Part shown: positions 38,567-47,838 of the stretch, piece by piece
Numbering within the stretch: the first letter of the stretch is position 1
Layout of the letters: each line of letters opens with the position of its first letter
Origin: Mycolicibacterium rutilum
GTDB taxonomy: Bacteria; Actinomycetota; Actinomycetes; Mycobacteriales; Mycobacteriaceae
Assembly (NCBI RefSeq): GCF_900108565.1
Contig: NZ_LT629971.1
Coordinates: forward strand, 1 to 64,000
Direction: 5' to 3'
Length of the DNA: 64,000 nucleotides
Position numbers and translations under genes: made by a program
Notes under the pieces: model-generated
The model's input: only the letters and a program-made list of their open reading frames with translations
Database searches by the model: none
What the model was told of the DNA's origin: nothing

Positions 38567-40195
38567 TCACGCCTTCACCAACGCGCGCTCGATGATCGGG
38601 GCCAGGTCCAGGCCCGTCGGCAGCGTCCCGAACGCGCCGCCCCACGCGCGGCCCGTCCGGGTGGCCAGGAACGCCTCGGCGACGGCCGGATGACCGTGGC
38701 GCACCAGCAGCGAGCCCTGCAACGCCAGGCTGATGTCCTCGGCGACCTTGCGGGCGCGGTACTGAATGGTCTCGAGATCGCCCAGTGCGGGCCGCAACGC
38801 GCCGACGAATGCGTCCAGCCGCGGATCGGCACCGGCCGTCACACCCAGCTCGTCGAACAGCACGTCGATGCATTCCGGTCGAGTCGCCATGGCGCGCAAC
38901 GTATCCAACGCGCTGACATTGCCCGAGCCCTCCCAGATGCCCATCAGCGGCGCTTCGCGGTACAGCCGCGGCATGCCCGACTCCTCGACGTAGCCGTTGC
39001 CGCCCAGGCATTCCATCGCCTCGGCCGCGTGCGGGGTGGCGCGCTTGCACACCCAGTACTTGCTGGCCGCCAGCCCGATGCGCCGCAGCAGCGCCTCACG
39101 CGAATCCCCGCGCACCGCCGCGTCGGTCGCGCCGGCCATCCGCATGGCCACCATCGTCGCCGCCTCCGCCTCGACCGCCAGATCGGCCAGCACGTTGCGC
39201 ATCAGCGGCTGGTCGATCAGATACTCGCCGAACGCCTTTCGGTGCTGCGCGTGATGGATCGCGCGGGCCAACCCGTTGCGCATACTCGTCGCGCTGCCCA
39301 GCGTGCAGTCCAGCCGGGTCAGGTTGACCATTTCGATGATCGTCGGCACACCGCGGCCCTCTTCGCCGACGAGCCAGGCCACCGCGCCGTCGTACTCCAC
39401 CTCCGACGAGGCGTTGGCGTGGTTGCCGAGCTTGTCCTTGAGCCGCTGCAACAACATCCGGTTGCGGGTGCCGTCGGGCAGCACGCGCGGCAGCAGGAAG
39501 CACGACAACCCGCCGGGCGCCTGCGCGAGCACCAGGAAGATGTCGCACATCGGCGCCGAGGTGAACCACTTGTGCCCGCGCAGCGAGTACGTCCCGTCGC
39601 CGTTGGGCGTGGCCTCGGTGGTGCCCGCCCGCACGTCGGAGCCGCCCTGCTTCTCGGTCATCGACATGCCGGCGGTGATGCCGGCCTTGGTCGTCGGCAC
39701 CTTCAACTCGGGGTCGTAGACGCGGCTGGTCAGCAGGGGCTCGTACACCGCGGCCAGCTCCGGGTTGTGCCGCAGCGCCGGGACGACGGCGTAGGTCATC
39801 GAGATCGGGCAGATGTGGCCGGGTTCGGGTGTCCACACCGACGTCTTGGCGGCCCGCACGACATGGGCGCCGGGGCGGTCGTCGGCCCACGGCGCGCCGT
39901 GCAGCCCGTGCCCGACCGCGACCGTCATCAGCGAGTGGTACGCCGGGTCGTACTCGACCTCGTCGACGCGGTGGCCGTAGCGGTCGTGCGTGCGCAGGAT
40001 CGGCTGGTTGCGGTCGGCGAGCTCGCCCCACCGCTGCGCCTGCCGCGACCCCGACAGCGCGCCCAGTTCGGTGACCTCGTCGAGCCCCCACTCACCGCCC
40101 TCGCGGATCAGCGCCTCGGTCAGCACCGGCGAGGTGGCCGGGTTGTAGTCCTCCAGCGGCGGGACCTGATTGGTGACGACGTGCGTGTCTGGCAT
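38567..40195 (-). CDS. fadE8: Acyl-CoA dehydrogenase, AidB-like (FadE8)
   Basis: This 542-residue protein is of the AidB/FadE8 branch, longer than classic acyl-CoA dehydrogenases by an N-terminal extension of about 100 residues. Motifs are GMSMTEKQGGSDVRAG, HKWFTSAPMCDIFLVLA (FAD binding), RLDCTLGSATSMRNGL, YWVCKRATPHAAEAMECLGG and GIWEGSGNVSALD. It uses FAD to oxidise an acyl-CoA or a related substrate. ATG 40195. It heads the fadE8-echA4-paaX-echA5 set. Confidence 0.92.
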   Translation of the reverse strand: MPDTHVVTNQVPPLEDYNPATSPVLTEALIREGGEWGLDEVTELGALSGSRQAQRWGELADRNQPILRTHDRYGHRVDEVEYDPAYHSLMTVAVGHGLHGAPWADDRPGAHVVRAAKTSVWTPEPGHICPISMTYAVVPALRHNPELAAVYEPLLTSRVYDPELKVPTTKAGITAGMSMTEKQGGSDVRAGTTEATPNGDGTYSLRGHKWFTSAPMCDIFLVLAQAPGGLSCFLLPRVLPDGTRNRMLLQRLKDKLGNHANASSEVEYDGAVAWLVGEEGRGVPTIIEMVNLTRLDCTLGSATSMRNGLARAIHHAQHRKAFGEYLIDQPLMRNVLADLAVEAEAATMVAMRMAGATDAAVRGDSREALLRRIGLAASKYWVCKRATPHAAEAMECLGGNGYVEESGMPRLYREAPLMGIWEGSGNVSALDTLRAMATRPECIDVLFDELGVTAGADPRLDAFVGALRPALGDLETIQYRARKVAEDISLALQGSLLVRHGHPAVAEAFLATRTGRAWGGAFGTLPTGLDLAPIIERALVKA

Positions 40196-40280
40196 GACGC
40201 CACTATTACACTTTGACCGACAACTGCACAAGAGTCGTAACAGCCCCGCGGGCGTCCCGGATGTCCGGTAGAAGAGTCCA

Positions 40281-41300
40281 ATGGACCTGACGCTTCGCGA
40301 GTCGATGGCGCGGCGGCTGCACCGCCGGTCCATCGTCGCCAGCACGATCACGCTGCCCGCCGTCCCCGCGATGATCGACGAGTACGTGCAGATGTGCGAC
40401 AGCATTTTCACCGCGGTCGGCCGCAAGTTCTCCGCCGAACAGCTCGACAACTGCCGGCAGGTGATCGCCGGGCAGCTCGCGATCGCCTACGAACGCTCGC
40501 CGCGGTCCAACATCGTGATCTCGATCGAGGCGCCGATCGGCACCGTGCTCAACTACCACGTCAAGGCCGAGTGGTACACCGTCGAGGGCGCGTACGCGAA
40601 CTGGCTGTCCACCCGCGAGCCGCCGCTGTTCGGCACCGAACCCGACGCGCGCATCTGGGCGCTGGCCGGCGAGGCCGCCACCCCTGCGGAGTGTCCGGTG
40701 CTCGACATCGGCGCCGGCACCGGGCGCAATGCGCTGGCGCTGGCGCGCCGCGGCCATCCCGTCGACGCCGTCGAGATGACCGCCGATTTCGCCGACGTCA
40801 TCCGCGCCGACGCCCAGCGTGAGCACCTCGATCTGCGGGTGCTGACCCGCGACATCTTCACGACGGCCGACGACCTGCGCGCCGACTACCAGCTGATCCT
40901 GCTCTCGGAGGTGGTCTCGGACTTCCGCAGCACGGCCCAGTTGCGGGCGCTGTTCGAACTGGCCGCCGCACAGCTGGCGCCCGGCGGGCGGCTGGTGTTC
41001 AACACGTTCCTGGCCCGCGACGGCTACGAACCCGACGACGCCGCCCGCGAGCTGGGTCAGCAGGTCTACACCAGCATCTTCACCCGCGACGAAATGACCG
41101 CAGCGTTAGGCGGATTGCCGCTAGACCTGATCGCCGACGACTCGGTGTTCGACTACGAGCGCGCGAATCTGCCCGCCGGGGCATGGCCGCCGACCAGCTG
41201 GTACGCCGACTGGGTCAGCGGTCGGGACCTGTTCGATCTGGCACCGGAACAGTCGCCCGTCGAGATGCGCTGGCTCGTCTACGGGCATCGAACCGGTTGA
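40281..41300 (+). CDS. SAM-dependent methyltransferase (TehB-like)
   Basis: This 339-residue protein has a helical N-terminal part (about 1-120) and a class I methyltransferase domain with motif I VLDIGAGTGRNALALARRGH, VDAVEM, and LAPGGRLVFNTFLARDGYEP. TehB/UbiE-type sequences share these. It runs 86 bp past the stop of the convergent PAP2 gene. Divergent from fadE8; the 85-bp gap holds both starts. Substrate unknown. Confidence 0.82.
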   Translation: MDLTLRESMARRLHRRSIVASTITLPAVPAMIDEYVQMCDSIFTAVGRKFSAEQLDNCRQVIAGQLAIAYERSPRSNIVISIEAPIGTVLNYHVKAEWYTVEGAYANWLSTREPPLFGTEPDARIWALAGEAATPAECPVLDIGAGTGRNALALARRGHPVDAVEMTADFADVIRADAQREHLDLRVLTRDIFTTADDLRADYQLILLSEVVSDFRSTAQLRALFELAAAQLAPGGRLVFNTFLARDGYEPDDAARELGQQVYTSIFTRDEMTAALGGLPLDLIADDSVFDYERANLPAGAWPPTSWYADWVSGRDLFDLAPEQSPVEMRWLVYGHRTG

Positions 41301-42345
41301 GCGCGAGGATCACCGCCGCCGCCAGCGCCCAACCCAGCAGGATGTCGATGACGTAGTGCTCGGCGGTGTACACCAACGTGAACGCCATCATGAGCACATA
41401 GGCCGCCAGCAGGGGACGCCACGCCCCGTGCACGCGGTGCCACAGGAAGGCTGCGATCGCCGCTGTCATGCCGGCGTGCAGCGACGGTATTGCTGCCACC
41501 AGGTTGACGCTGGCTTGCCCCGCATCGAGCAGCGCGCTGGCGGTATGCATGTTCAGGTTGCCCCAGCCGCGACCGACGATCCGCTCGATCCACGGGTTCG
41601 CCCCGTCCTGACTGCTCTGCATCGCCCCGAGGACACCGCCGTCGGGCACTCCGCGCGCCGAGCGGAACATGCAGCGCGCGTCGGCCGGTCCGCCGGCGAC
41701 GTCAGCCGGTGTGCACCGGGCCGCTGCCCACGGCGGCGCGGCCGGCACCAGGGCGTAGATGAGCAAGCCCACGAAGTTCAGCCCGACGAACAGGCGCACG
41801 AATGCTTTCCACTCCTCGCGGTCACGCAGCCACAGCACCCCGGCCACCACGTACGGCAGGATGAAGAACGACATGTAGACGCAGCTCAAGACGATTTCCC
41901 ACCACGGCGGATGGCCCTGTTTGAGCTGCTCCTGCAGCCACACGGTCGGCACGGTGCCGGCAAACAGCCAGCGATCGACCTCGACCGGCCACTCCCACAG
42001 CGTCGGTCGCCCGATCATGTCCGCGGCGCCCCGGCTCAGGTCATAGGCGATCAGCACCAGCGCGAACGGCAGCCAGTCCCGGATGACGTAGAGCATCTTT
42101 CGGCCCTGGCCGATGCTGGCGGCCAGCAACCCGGTGGCGATGTAGAGCAACACCAGTTCGCGGTTGAACGCGAAACCCGTTGTGATGGTGCGATAGACGA
42201 TCACCACGGCCCAGGTCAGGACCGCCACGCGCCGCAGGATAGTCAGCCGCCGTGCGCGCTTGTCGACCGGTTCGGGCAACCCGCTCAGGTCTAGCTGTTC
42301 GACGGCACGCGGAGGCGCGATCGATGACTCGTCCACCGCGGCCAC
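41215..42345 (-). CDS. PAP2-family membrane phosphatase
   Basis: This 376-residue protein has about six hydrophobic helices. The phosphatase motifs of the PAP2/inositolphosphotransferase type are near the C-terminus: SLHAG (motif 2) and AEHYVIDILLGWALA (motif 3, with His and Asp). A Cys-containing periplasmic loop (CTPADVAGGPADARCM) probably forms a disulfide. It may hydrolyse or transfer lipid phosphates. The GTG at 42345 is the start. Its 3' end overlaps the convergent methyltransferase by 86 bp. Confidence 0.83.
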   Translation of the reverse strand: MAAVDESSIAPPRAVEQLDLSGLPEPVDKRARRLTILRRVAVLTWAVVIVYRTITTGFAFNRELVLLYIATGLLAASIGQGRKMLYVIRDWLPFALVLIAYDLSRGAADMIGRPTLWEWPVEVDRWLFAGTVPTVWLQEQLKQGHPPWWEIVLSCVYMSFFILPYVVAGVLWLRDREEWKAFVRLFVGLNFVGLLIYALVPAAPPWAAARCTPADVAGGPADARCMFRSARGVPDGGVLGAMQSSQDGANPWIERIVGRGWGNLNMHTASALLDAGQASVNLVAAIPSLHAGMTAAIAAFLWHRVHGAWRPLLAAYVLMMAFTLVYTAEHYVIDILLGWALAAAVILALNRFDARRRASASRRATVPVPDRTGPDR

Positions 42346-42416
42346 TCGGAAGAATCTAGTTCACCGCGAGGTCACCGCGAGTTACCGGGCCGTTCGGTTA
42401 GCGTTTCGTGACCTCG

Positions 42417-43169
42417 CTAGCCGAGGTTGTCGCGAAGAAACGCGATGTCGTCCTTGCGGCCCTCGTCGGCGGTTTCGCAGATCACCGGGGCGTCGGCCGC
42501 CTCGACGACCGCGACCAGCAACTGCGGGTCGATTTGACCGGTGCCGAAGTTGGCGTGCCGGTCGGCGCCCGAGCCGGCGGCGTCGCGCGAGTCGTTGCAG
42601 TGCACCAGGTCGATGCGGCCGGTGATGGCCTTGATGCGGTCGACGGCGTCGATCAGGGCCTCGCCGGCCGCCCAGGCGTGGCAGGTGTCGAGGCAGAACC
42701 CGATGCCTTTGTCACCGATGTGGTCCCACAGCCGGGCGATGACGTCGAAGTGCCGCGCCATCGCGTGATCGCCGCCGGCGGTGTTCTCCAGATAGACGGG
42801 TACATCGGTCTCGAGGTAGTCCAGCGCCTTGACCCAGCGCTCGAAGCCCGCCTCCATGTCGTTGTCGTCGGCGTGGCCGCCGTGCACGATCACCGCGGTG
42901 GCGCCGACGTCGGCGGCTGCGTCGCAGGTGTCCTGCAGGATCTTGCGCGACGGGATGCGGACCCGGTTGTTGGCCGACGCGACGTTGATCAAGTACGGCG
43001 CGTGGACGTAGATCGGGACGCTGGACGCACGCAGCGCGTCGGCGTCCTCGCGGGGTTTGGGCTTCTTCCAGCTTTGCGGGTTGCCGAGGAAGAACTGCAC
43101 GACGTCAGCGCCGTCGGCTTGGGCAGCGGCGAGGGGGTCGTCACCGTGGACGTGCGAGCCAATGAGCAC
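42417..43169 (-). CDS. nfo: Endonuclease IV
   Basis: This 250-residue AP endonuclease is a TIM barrel of three-zinc type. It has [36 protein letters not shown] (Glu), [12 protein letters not shown] and [22 protein letters not shown]. It cuts DNA at abasic sites in base-excision repair. The GTG at 43169 gives the expected length; an open frame to 43235 crosses a palindromic element and is not coding. It is the M. tuberculosis end (Rv0670) position. Confidence 0.94.
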   Translation of the reverse strand: MLIGSHVHGDDPLAAAQADGADVVQFFLGNPQSWKKPKPREDADALRASSVPIYVHAPYLINVASANNRVRIPSRKILQDTCDAAADVGATAVIVHGGHADDNDMEAGFERWVKALDYLETDVPVYLENTAGGDHAMARHFDVIARLWDHIGDKGIGFCLDTCHAWAAGEALIDAVDRIKAITGRIDLVHCNDSRDAAGSGADRHANFGTGQIDPQLLVAVVEAADAPVICETADEGRKDDIAFLRDNLG

Positions 43170-43182
43170 GGTCCCGATTCTA

Positions 43183-43232
43183 GGCGGGCGACGATCAAGC
43201 GGCGAGGAACGAGCCGCGTTGAGGAGCCCGCC
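43183..43232. repeat. 50-bp palindromic element upstream of nfo
   Basis: The ends GGCGGGC (43183-43189) and GCCCGCC (43226-43232) are perfect inverted repeats. Inside, GCGGC and GCCGC repeat the symmetry. It sits in the gap between the TetR gene and nfo and would form a hairpin in the nfo leader or terminate the TetR transcript. It resembles the other inverted elements in form, not in sequence. Confidence 0.6.
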
Positions 43233-43259
43233 CATTTAAGTAGGCCTGAGCCCCGACAG

Positions 43260-43829
43260 TCAGGTCGCCTCGTCGATGAGCTTCGCCGCGGCGGCGCGGG
43301 CGTGCAGCAGCGCGGCGGTGTCGTTCAGCGAGGTCGCCAGCGCCGTCGCACCCTCGAAGAGCACCAGCAGCTGGTTGCCCAGCGCGTACGGGTCGGCGGC
43401 ACCGGCCTCCCCGGCCACCGCGACGAGCCGCTCGGCGAAGCGGCGTTTGTGGGTGCGGACCAACTCGTCGACGGTGGGCCAGGCGCCGGCCGACTCGACC
43501 GCGGCGTTGTGGAACGGGCAGCCGCGGAACTGCTCGACCGGAGGCGCGTCGAAGATCGCCAACAGCCGCTCACGCGGAGCCAGGTCGGTCCGGTCCAGGG
43601 GCCGCTCCATCGGCGTGCCCTCCGCGTCGAACATCCGCAGGTAGTTCTCGACGAGCTCGGTCTTACTCGAGAAATGTTGATAGAGCGTTCGTTTGGACAC
43701 CTTGGCCTGCTGGATGACCATCTCGACGCCGGTGGCGTTGATGCCGTTGCGGTAGAACAGCTTGGCGGCGGTGGCAGCGAGACGCTCACGCGCGCCCCGG
43801 CCACCCCGCGCGGGCGTCTCGGTCGTCAC
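43260..43829 (-). CDS. TetR-family regulator
   Basis: This repressor of about 189 residues starts at GTG 43829. HTH: about 15-60 (INATGVEMVIQQAKVSKRTLYQHFSSKTEL). The C-terminal ligand domain includes FRGCPFHNAAVES, the conserved Cys-bearing stretch of this TetR subfamily. It is divergent from the thioesterase gene. A perfect operator dyad 12 bp upstream of its start, with two near copies before the next operon, points to autoregulation and a local regulon. Confidence 0.88.
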   Translation of the reverse strand: MTTETPARGGRGARERLAATAAKLFYRNGINATGVEMVIQQAKVSKRTLYQHFSSKTELVENYLRMFDAEGTPMERPLDRTDLAPRERLLAIFDAPPVEQFRGCPFHNAAVESAGAWPTVDELVRTHKRRFAERLVAVAGEAGAADPYALGNQLLVLFEGATALATSLNDTAALLHARAAAAKLIDEAT

Positions 43830-43840
43830 GGTTGTGAGTA

Positions 43841-43852
43841 TACCGATCGGTA
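43841..43852. promoter_or_regulatory. TetR operator 1 (TACCGATCGGTA)
   Basis: This 12-bp perfect palindrome lies between the TetR start (43829) and the thioesterase start (43885). It shares the pattern TACCG-NN-CGGTA with 44722-44733 and nearly with 44775-44786. Confidence 0.72.
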
Positions 43853-43884
43853 CCATGCAGAGAGCTCAACCGCAAGGAGGAACA

Positions 43885-44697
43885 ATGACCCACCCGTTCG
43901 AGGCGGCGATCGATCTGCGGCCCGGCGCCGATCACCGCCTGCTGGGTCGCACCGTCCCCGAGTACGCCAACATGGTGGGCCCGTTCGGCGGGGCAACCGC
44001 CGCCGCACTCCTGCATGCCATCGAGCAACACCCGGACCGGTCCGGTGATCCGGTCGCTCTCACCGTGAACTTCGCCGCCCCGGTCGCTGACGGGCAGTTC
44101 ACGATCGACACCACGCTGGTTCGCGCCAACCGTTCCAATCAACACTGGACGGCCACGATGAGCCAGGACGACGGTGTGGTGTCAACGGCCACTGCGGTTT
44201 TCGGCCTACGCCGCGACGCCTGGTCGGGCACCGAGGCGGTGATGCCCGTCGTGCCGGAGCCAGGCGCGGTCGAGCGGTCGAACGGTCCGGAAGGCGTTGC
44301 GTTCCTGCAGAACTACGATCTGCGCTTCGTCGAGGGCCGGCCGCCCGGCGACGGTATTCCGCGGGCGTCGTCGGCGACGACTCTGTGGGTGCGTCACGCC
44401 CCGGGACGCGTCCTCGACTTCAGCGCTCTGGCAGCGCTTTCCGACATCTTCTATCCCCGGGTGTACCTGCGTCGCGGCAAGCCGGTGCCTGCGGGCACCA
44501 TCTCGATGACGACGTACTTCCATGTGGACGCCGCCGAGGTCGCCGAACTGGGCGACGACTTCGTGCTCGCCACCGCGCAGGGCCAACAGTTCGCACGCGG
44601 TTACTTCGACCAGACCGCGCAGTTGTGGTCCCGCGGCGGCGCGCTGCTCGTGACCTCCAACCAGACCGTCTACTACAAAGACTCCTTCGGCCGGTGA
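43885..44697 (+). CDS. Acyl-CoA thioesterase-type hotdog protein
   Basis: This 270-residue protein starts at ATG 43885 behind AAGGAGG. It contains two hotdog halves typical of the acyl-CoA thioesterase TesB-like/4HBT_3 family: PEYANMVGPFGGATAAALLH with ALTVNFAAPVADG, and LAALSDIFYPRVYLRRGK with TISMTTYFH in the second half. It would hydrolyse acyl-CoA esters. It is divergent from and probably repressed by the TetR gene next to it. Precise substrate unknown. Confidence 0.83.
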   Translation: MTHPFEAAIDLRPGADHRLLGRTVPEYANMVGPFGGATAAALLHAIEQHPDRSGDPVALTVNFAAPVADGQFTIDTTLVRANRSNQHWTATMSQDDGVVSTATAVFGLRRDAWSGTEAVMPVVPEPGAVERSNGPEGVAFLQNYDLRFVEGRPPGDGIPRASSATTLWVRHAPGRVLDFSALAALSDIFYPRVYLRRGKPVPAGTISMTTYFHVDAAEVAELGDDFVLATAQGQQFARGYFDQTAQLWSRGGALLVTSNQTVYYKDSFGR

Positions 44698-44721
44698 CGA
44701 ACCCATACTGAACCTGCACGG

Positions 44722-44733
44722 TACCGTCCGGTA
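44722..44733. promoter_or_regulatory. TetR operator 2 (TACCGTCCGGTA)
   Basis: 5-bp arms TACCG/CGGTA are separated by two bases. The site is 88 bp upstream of the oxidoreductase start and has the same pattern as operator 1. Confidence 0.65.
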
Positions 44734-44774
44734 TTCCTGATCACGGTATTGATCACAGGGTGTAGCACTCGCGG

Positions 44775-44786
44775 TACCGCTCGGTG
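44775..44786. promoter_or_regulatory. TetR operator 3 (TACCGCTCGGTG)
   Basis: This third copy has one outer mismatch and lies 35 bp upstream of the oxidoreductase start at 44822. It sits in the likely promoter, so binding would block transcription. Confidence 0.6.
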
Positions 44787-44821
44787 TACTTTGATGCGCA
44801 GCATCGAGGTAGGAGGTTCCT

Positions 44822-45805
44822 GTGCAGCATCTTGTGTTGACCAAGTTCGGCAAGCCCGAGGATTCGGTCGTACTCCAAGACAGTCCCGCACCGACGCCGA
44901 GCTGGGGTCAGGTGTCGGTCCGGCTCGAGGCCGCCGCGATCAACCCGTCGGATCTTTTACTGATTCGCGGGAAGTATCTCGCGCACCCGACACCGCCGGC
45001 CACGATCGGCGCCGAGGGCGTCGGCGTCGTCGAACAGGTCGGTCCCGGCGTGGACACCGCCATCGTCGGCAAGCGGGTGATCCTGTTGCCCACATACGAA
45101 TACGGCACCTGGTCGCAGCAGGTCGTCGTCGCCGAGACCGACGTGATCGAGGTTCCCGACGCCGCCGACCCCCTGCAGTTGGCGATGGTGACGATCAACC
45201 CGGCGACCGCCCATCTTCTGCTGGAACGCGTGGACCTGAAGGTCGGCGACTGGATCGGCCAGACCGCGGCGAACTCGGCGGTCGGTCGGCTGGTGGTGGC
45301 GCTGGCCAGGCGACGAGGATTGAGAACGCTCAACGTGGTTCGCCGCGAAGAGGCCGCCGACGAGATCCGGCGGGCCGGCGGCGACGCCGTACTGGTGAGC
45401 GGTCCGACTCTGGCCGCCGACATCGCGCGCGAACTCGGCGATCAGCAGTTGCGGCTGGTGCTCGATCCCCTTGGCGGAGACCACGCGGCAGAGCTGGTCG
45501 GTGCGCTGGAGTTCGGCGGGACGGCGATCACCTACGGGTCGCTGACCGGCGCGCCGACGGGACCCTCGTCGGCCGCGCTGTTCGCCAAAGAGGTGTCCTA
45601 CACCGGGTTTTGGCTCGGCAACTGGTACTCCCGGGCGCCGCGGGACGAGATCGCCGCGACGCTGTCGCACCTTGCTCACCTGGTGGCCGACGGTGACCTG
45701 TCGGTGCCGGTCGAGGCCACCTATCCCCTCGACGAGTACCTCAAGGCGTTCACACACGCGCAGGCCACCCAGCGCGGTGGCAAGGTCCTGTTCACCTTCG
45801 ACTGA
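44822..45805 (+). CDS. Zinc-free quinone oxidoreductase / enoyl reductase-type MDR protein
   Basis: This 327-residue medium-chain dehydrogenase/reductase begins at GTG 44822 with AGGAGG 9 bp before it. The N-terminal GroES-like domain has AAAINPSDLLLIRGKY and GAEGVGVVEQVGPGVD. The Rossmann part has QTAANSAVGRLVVALARRRG, in the MECR/2-enoyl reductase style rather than zinc alcohol dehydrogenase. No Cys/His zinc ligands are visible. It is 10 bp before the NmrA gene, so the two form an operon, with two TetR operators upstream. Confidence 0.85.
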   Translation: MQHLVLTKFGKPEDSVVLQDSPAPTPSWGQVSVRLEAAAINPSDLLLIRGKYLAHPTPPATIGAEGVGVVEQVGPGVDTAIVGKRVILLPTYEYGTWSQQVVVAETDVIEVPDAADPLQLAMVTINPATAHLLLERVDLKVGDWIGQTAANSAVGRLVVALARRRGLRTLNVVRREEAADEIRRAGGDAVLVSGPTLAADIARELGDQQLRLVLDPLGGDHAAELVGALEFGGTAITYGSLTGAPTGPSSAALFAKEVSYTGFWLGNWYSRAPRDEIAATLSHLAHLVADGDLSVPVEATYPLDEYLKAFTHAQATQRGGKVLFTFD

Positions 45806-45815
45806 GGAGCCAACG

Positions 45816-46748
45816 ATGACCGACAACCCGATCCTGGTGACCGGTGCGACCGGCCGCCACGGCAACACCGGCGAGTACCTGGTGCGCCGGTTGCGCGACG
45901 AGGGCCGCACGGTGCGAGTGCTGGCCCGCACGCTGGGCGAGCGCACCGATCGGCTCGTCGAATTGGGCGCCGAGGTCGTCGTCGGCGACCTGCACGACCG
46001 CCGGACTCTGGTGCCCGCCCTGGCCGATGTCGACCTGGCGTACTTCACCTATCCGATCGATGCCGGCGTCATCCCGGCAGCTGCGAACTACGCCTCGGCC
46101 GTTCGCGAGGTCGGGCGCCATCCGCGAACCGTGGTGATGTCGATGGGTCCGGCCCACCCCGACAACCTCAGCAATCTCGGTCGCGCGCAATGGCTCGCCG
46201 AGCAGATCCTCGAGTGGGCCGGCCTCGACCTGGTGATCCTGCGCGTCGCCGCGCTGTTCCACGAGAACCTCGTCGTCCTGCACGGCGACTCGGTCCGCGA
46301 ACGCGGGCTCATCCGTAATTCGTTCGGGCCCGAGGGCGTCGCCTGGATCAGCGGCCGCGACGCCGCGGAGTTGAGTTTGGCCGCACTGCTCGATCCCGAT
46401 CGTTTCACCGAGGCCGTCTACTACCCCAAGGGATCGGAAGTGTTCGGCCACGACGACGTCGCCGAACTCCTCGCCGAGCTCACCGACCAGCGCGTGCGCT
46501 ACGAACCCGTCACGCGGGACGAGTGGCGCGCCGACCTGGAACACCTGGCCCGAACTCACGGCGAGAACGTCGTCAACCCGGCGATGGCGCAACACATTTC
46601 GGCCGTCGGGCACATGGTGTCGCAAAGCGGCCGGACGCTGCCCGCCGATGGTGAGGCGCTCAAGGCCCTCATCGGCCGTGCCCCGATCACCCTGCGGGAG
46701 TTCCTCGAGGCCAACCTCGACGCGTTCACCGGGCGCCAGCCCGCCTGA
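45816..46748 (+). CDS. NmrA-like NAD(P)-binding protein
   Basis: This 310-residue atypical SDR has the N-terminal motif ILVTGATGRHGNTGEYLVRR, RVLARTLGERTDRLVELGAE and VVVGDLHDRRTL, as in NmrA/quinone reductase type proteins. The usual YxxxK catalytic pair is not evident, so it may sense NAD(P) or reduce quinones. It starts at ATG 45816 behind GAGGAG. It is co-transcribed with the oxidoreductase. Substrate unknown. Confidence 0.83.
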   Translation: MTDNPILVTGATGRHGNTGEYLVRRLRDEGRTVRVLARTLGERTDRLVELGAEVVVGDLHDRRTLVPALADVDLAYFTYPIDAGVIPAAANYASAVREVGRHPRTVVMSMGPAHPDNLSNLGRAQWLAEQILEWAGLDLVILRVAALFHENLVVLHGDSVRERGLIRNSFGPEGVAWISGRDAAELSLAALLDPDRFTEAVYYPKGSEVFGHDDVAELLAELTDQRVRYEPVTRDEWRADLEHLARTHGENVVNPAMAQHISAVGHMVSQSGRTLPADGEALKALIGRAPITLREFLEANLDAFTGRQPA

Positions 46749-46764
46749 CGCCCTCCCCCACAGC

Positions 46765-46826
46765 GCCGAGCGTGGGCTTGTGTCACGCCCAACCCGCGGC
46801 AGCCGTGCGGGTAACCCACGTTCGGC
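46765..46826. repeat. 62-bp inverted-repeat element, family B copy 1
   Basis: The ends are GCCGAGCGTGGG and CCCACGTTCGGC (11 of 12 pair). The element matches 47839-47900 at 57 of 62 bases in the same orientation. It lies just after the NmrA stop and just before the end of the convergent antiporter gene. Confidence 0.85.
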
Positions 46827-46829
46827 CGT

Positions 46830-47825
46830 TCAGGTCTGCGTGGTGAGCAGGAAAGACAGATACACCAGATACGCCGACACCATCAACACGCCTTCGAGGC
46901 GGCTCACGCGACGGCCCGAGATGAAGATCGGGATGCACACCAGCGCGACGGCCACCATGACCGGCAGGTCGATCGTCACCAGGCTCGACGGCAGCGCCAG
47001 GCCGTGCGCCGGCACCAGGCACGTCACGCCCAGGATCAACAAGATGTTGTAGATGCTGCTGCCGATCAGGTTGCCGATCGCGATGTCGCGGTCCCCGCGC
47101 ACGGTCGAGATCAAGGTGGTCACCAACTCCGGCGCCGACGTGCCGATCGCCACAACCGTCAACCCGATCAACGCGTCGGACACCCCGAATTGGCGGGCCA
47201 TGCCGACGGCGCCGTCGACCAGCCAGTCGGCGCCCAGCACCACGACCGCGATCCCGCCGACCGTCATCGCGATGTTGGCCGACATGCGACGGCCCCCGGA
47301 TTCCGCGTGACCGGGTTCGTCGGTCGCGAACTCGTTGACCAGTTCGGCGGCGAACTCACCTGCCACCACCCGTGATTCGCGCCGCGCCGACCAGATCACC
47401 GCGACGGTGTAGACCACCGCCAGCGTCACCAGCACGATGCCGTCGACCCGCGTGAGGACCCCGTCGGCGGCCAGCACCCACAGCAGCACCGCGGCCGCCG
47501 CCATCATCGGCAGTTCGAAACGGATCGTGCGGGTCTGCAACGCCAGCGGCAGCAGCGCCGCGCTGAGGCCGAGGATGAGCAAGACGTTGACGACGTTGGT
47601 GCCGGCGATGTTGCCGACCGCCAACGCGCCGCTGCCCTCACCCGCCGCCACCACACCGACCGCGAGCTCGGGCATGCTGGTGCCGATCGACACCACGGTC
47701 AGGCCGACGACGATCGGGCTGATCCCCAGTCGGACCGCGACTCCCGCGCCGCCGCGCACCATTACCTCGGCGCCGACGATCAGCAGCGCCAGCCCCGCGG
47801 CGAACCAGATCGTGTGGCCCAGCAT
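46830..47825 (-). CDS. CaCA-family calcium/sodium antiporter
   Basis: This 331-residue membrane protein has two alpha repeats: GLTVVSIGTSMPELAVGVVA with GNIAGTNVVNVLLILG (about 40-90), and GLTVVAIGTSAPELVTTLIS with GNLIGSSIYNILLILG (about 215-265). A hydrophilic loop (about 145-185) separates them. It exports Ca2+ (or K+-independent cations) against Na+ or H+. ATG 47825. It is bracketed by two nearly identical 62-bp inverted-repeat elements, each within 15 bp of an end, as a mobile cassette might be. Confidence 0.88.
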   Translation of the reverse strand: MLGHTIWFAAGLALLIVGAEVMVRGGAGVAVRLGISPIVVGLTVVSIGTSMPELAVGVVAAGEGSGALAVGNIAGTNVVNVLLILGLSAALLPLALQTRTIRFELPMMAAAAVLLWVLAADGVLTRVDGIVLVTLAVVYTVAVIWSARRESRVVAGEFAAELVNEFATDEPGHAESGGRRMSANIAMTVGGIAVVVLGADWLVDGAVGMARQFGVSDALIGLTVVAIGTSAPELVTTLISTVRGDRDIAIGNLIGSSIYNILLILGVTCLVPAHGLALPSSLVTIDLPVMVAVALVCIPIFISGRRVSRLEGVLMVSAYLVYLSFLLTTQT

Positions 47826-47838
47826 CAGACCACCGACC

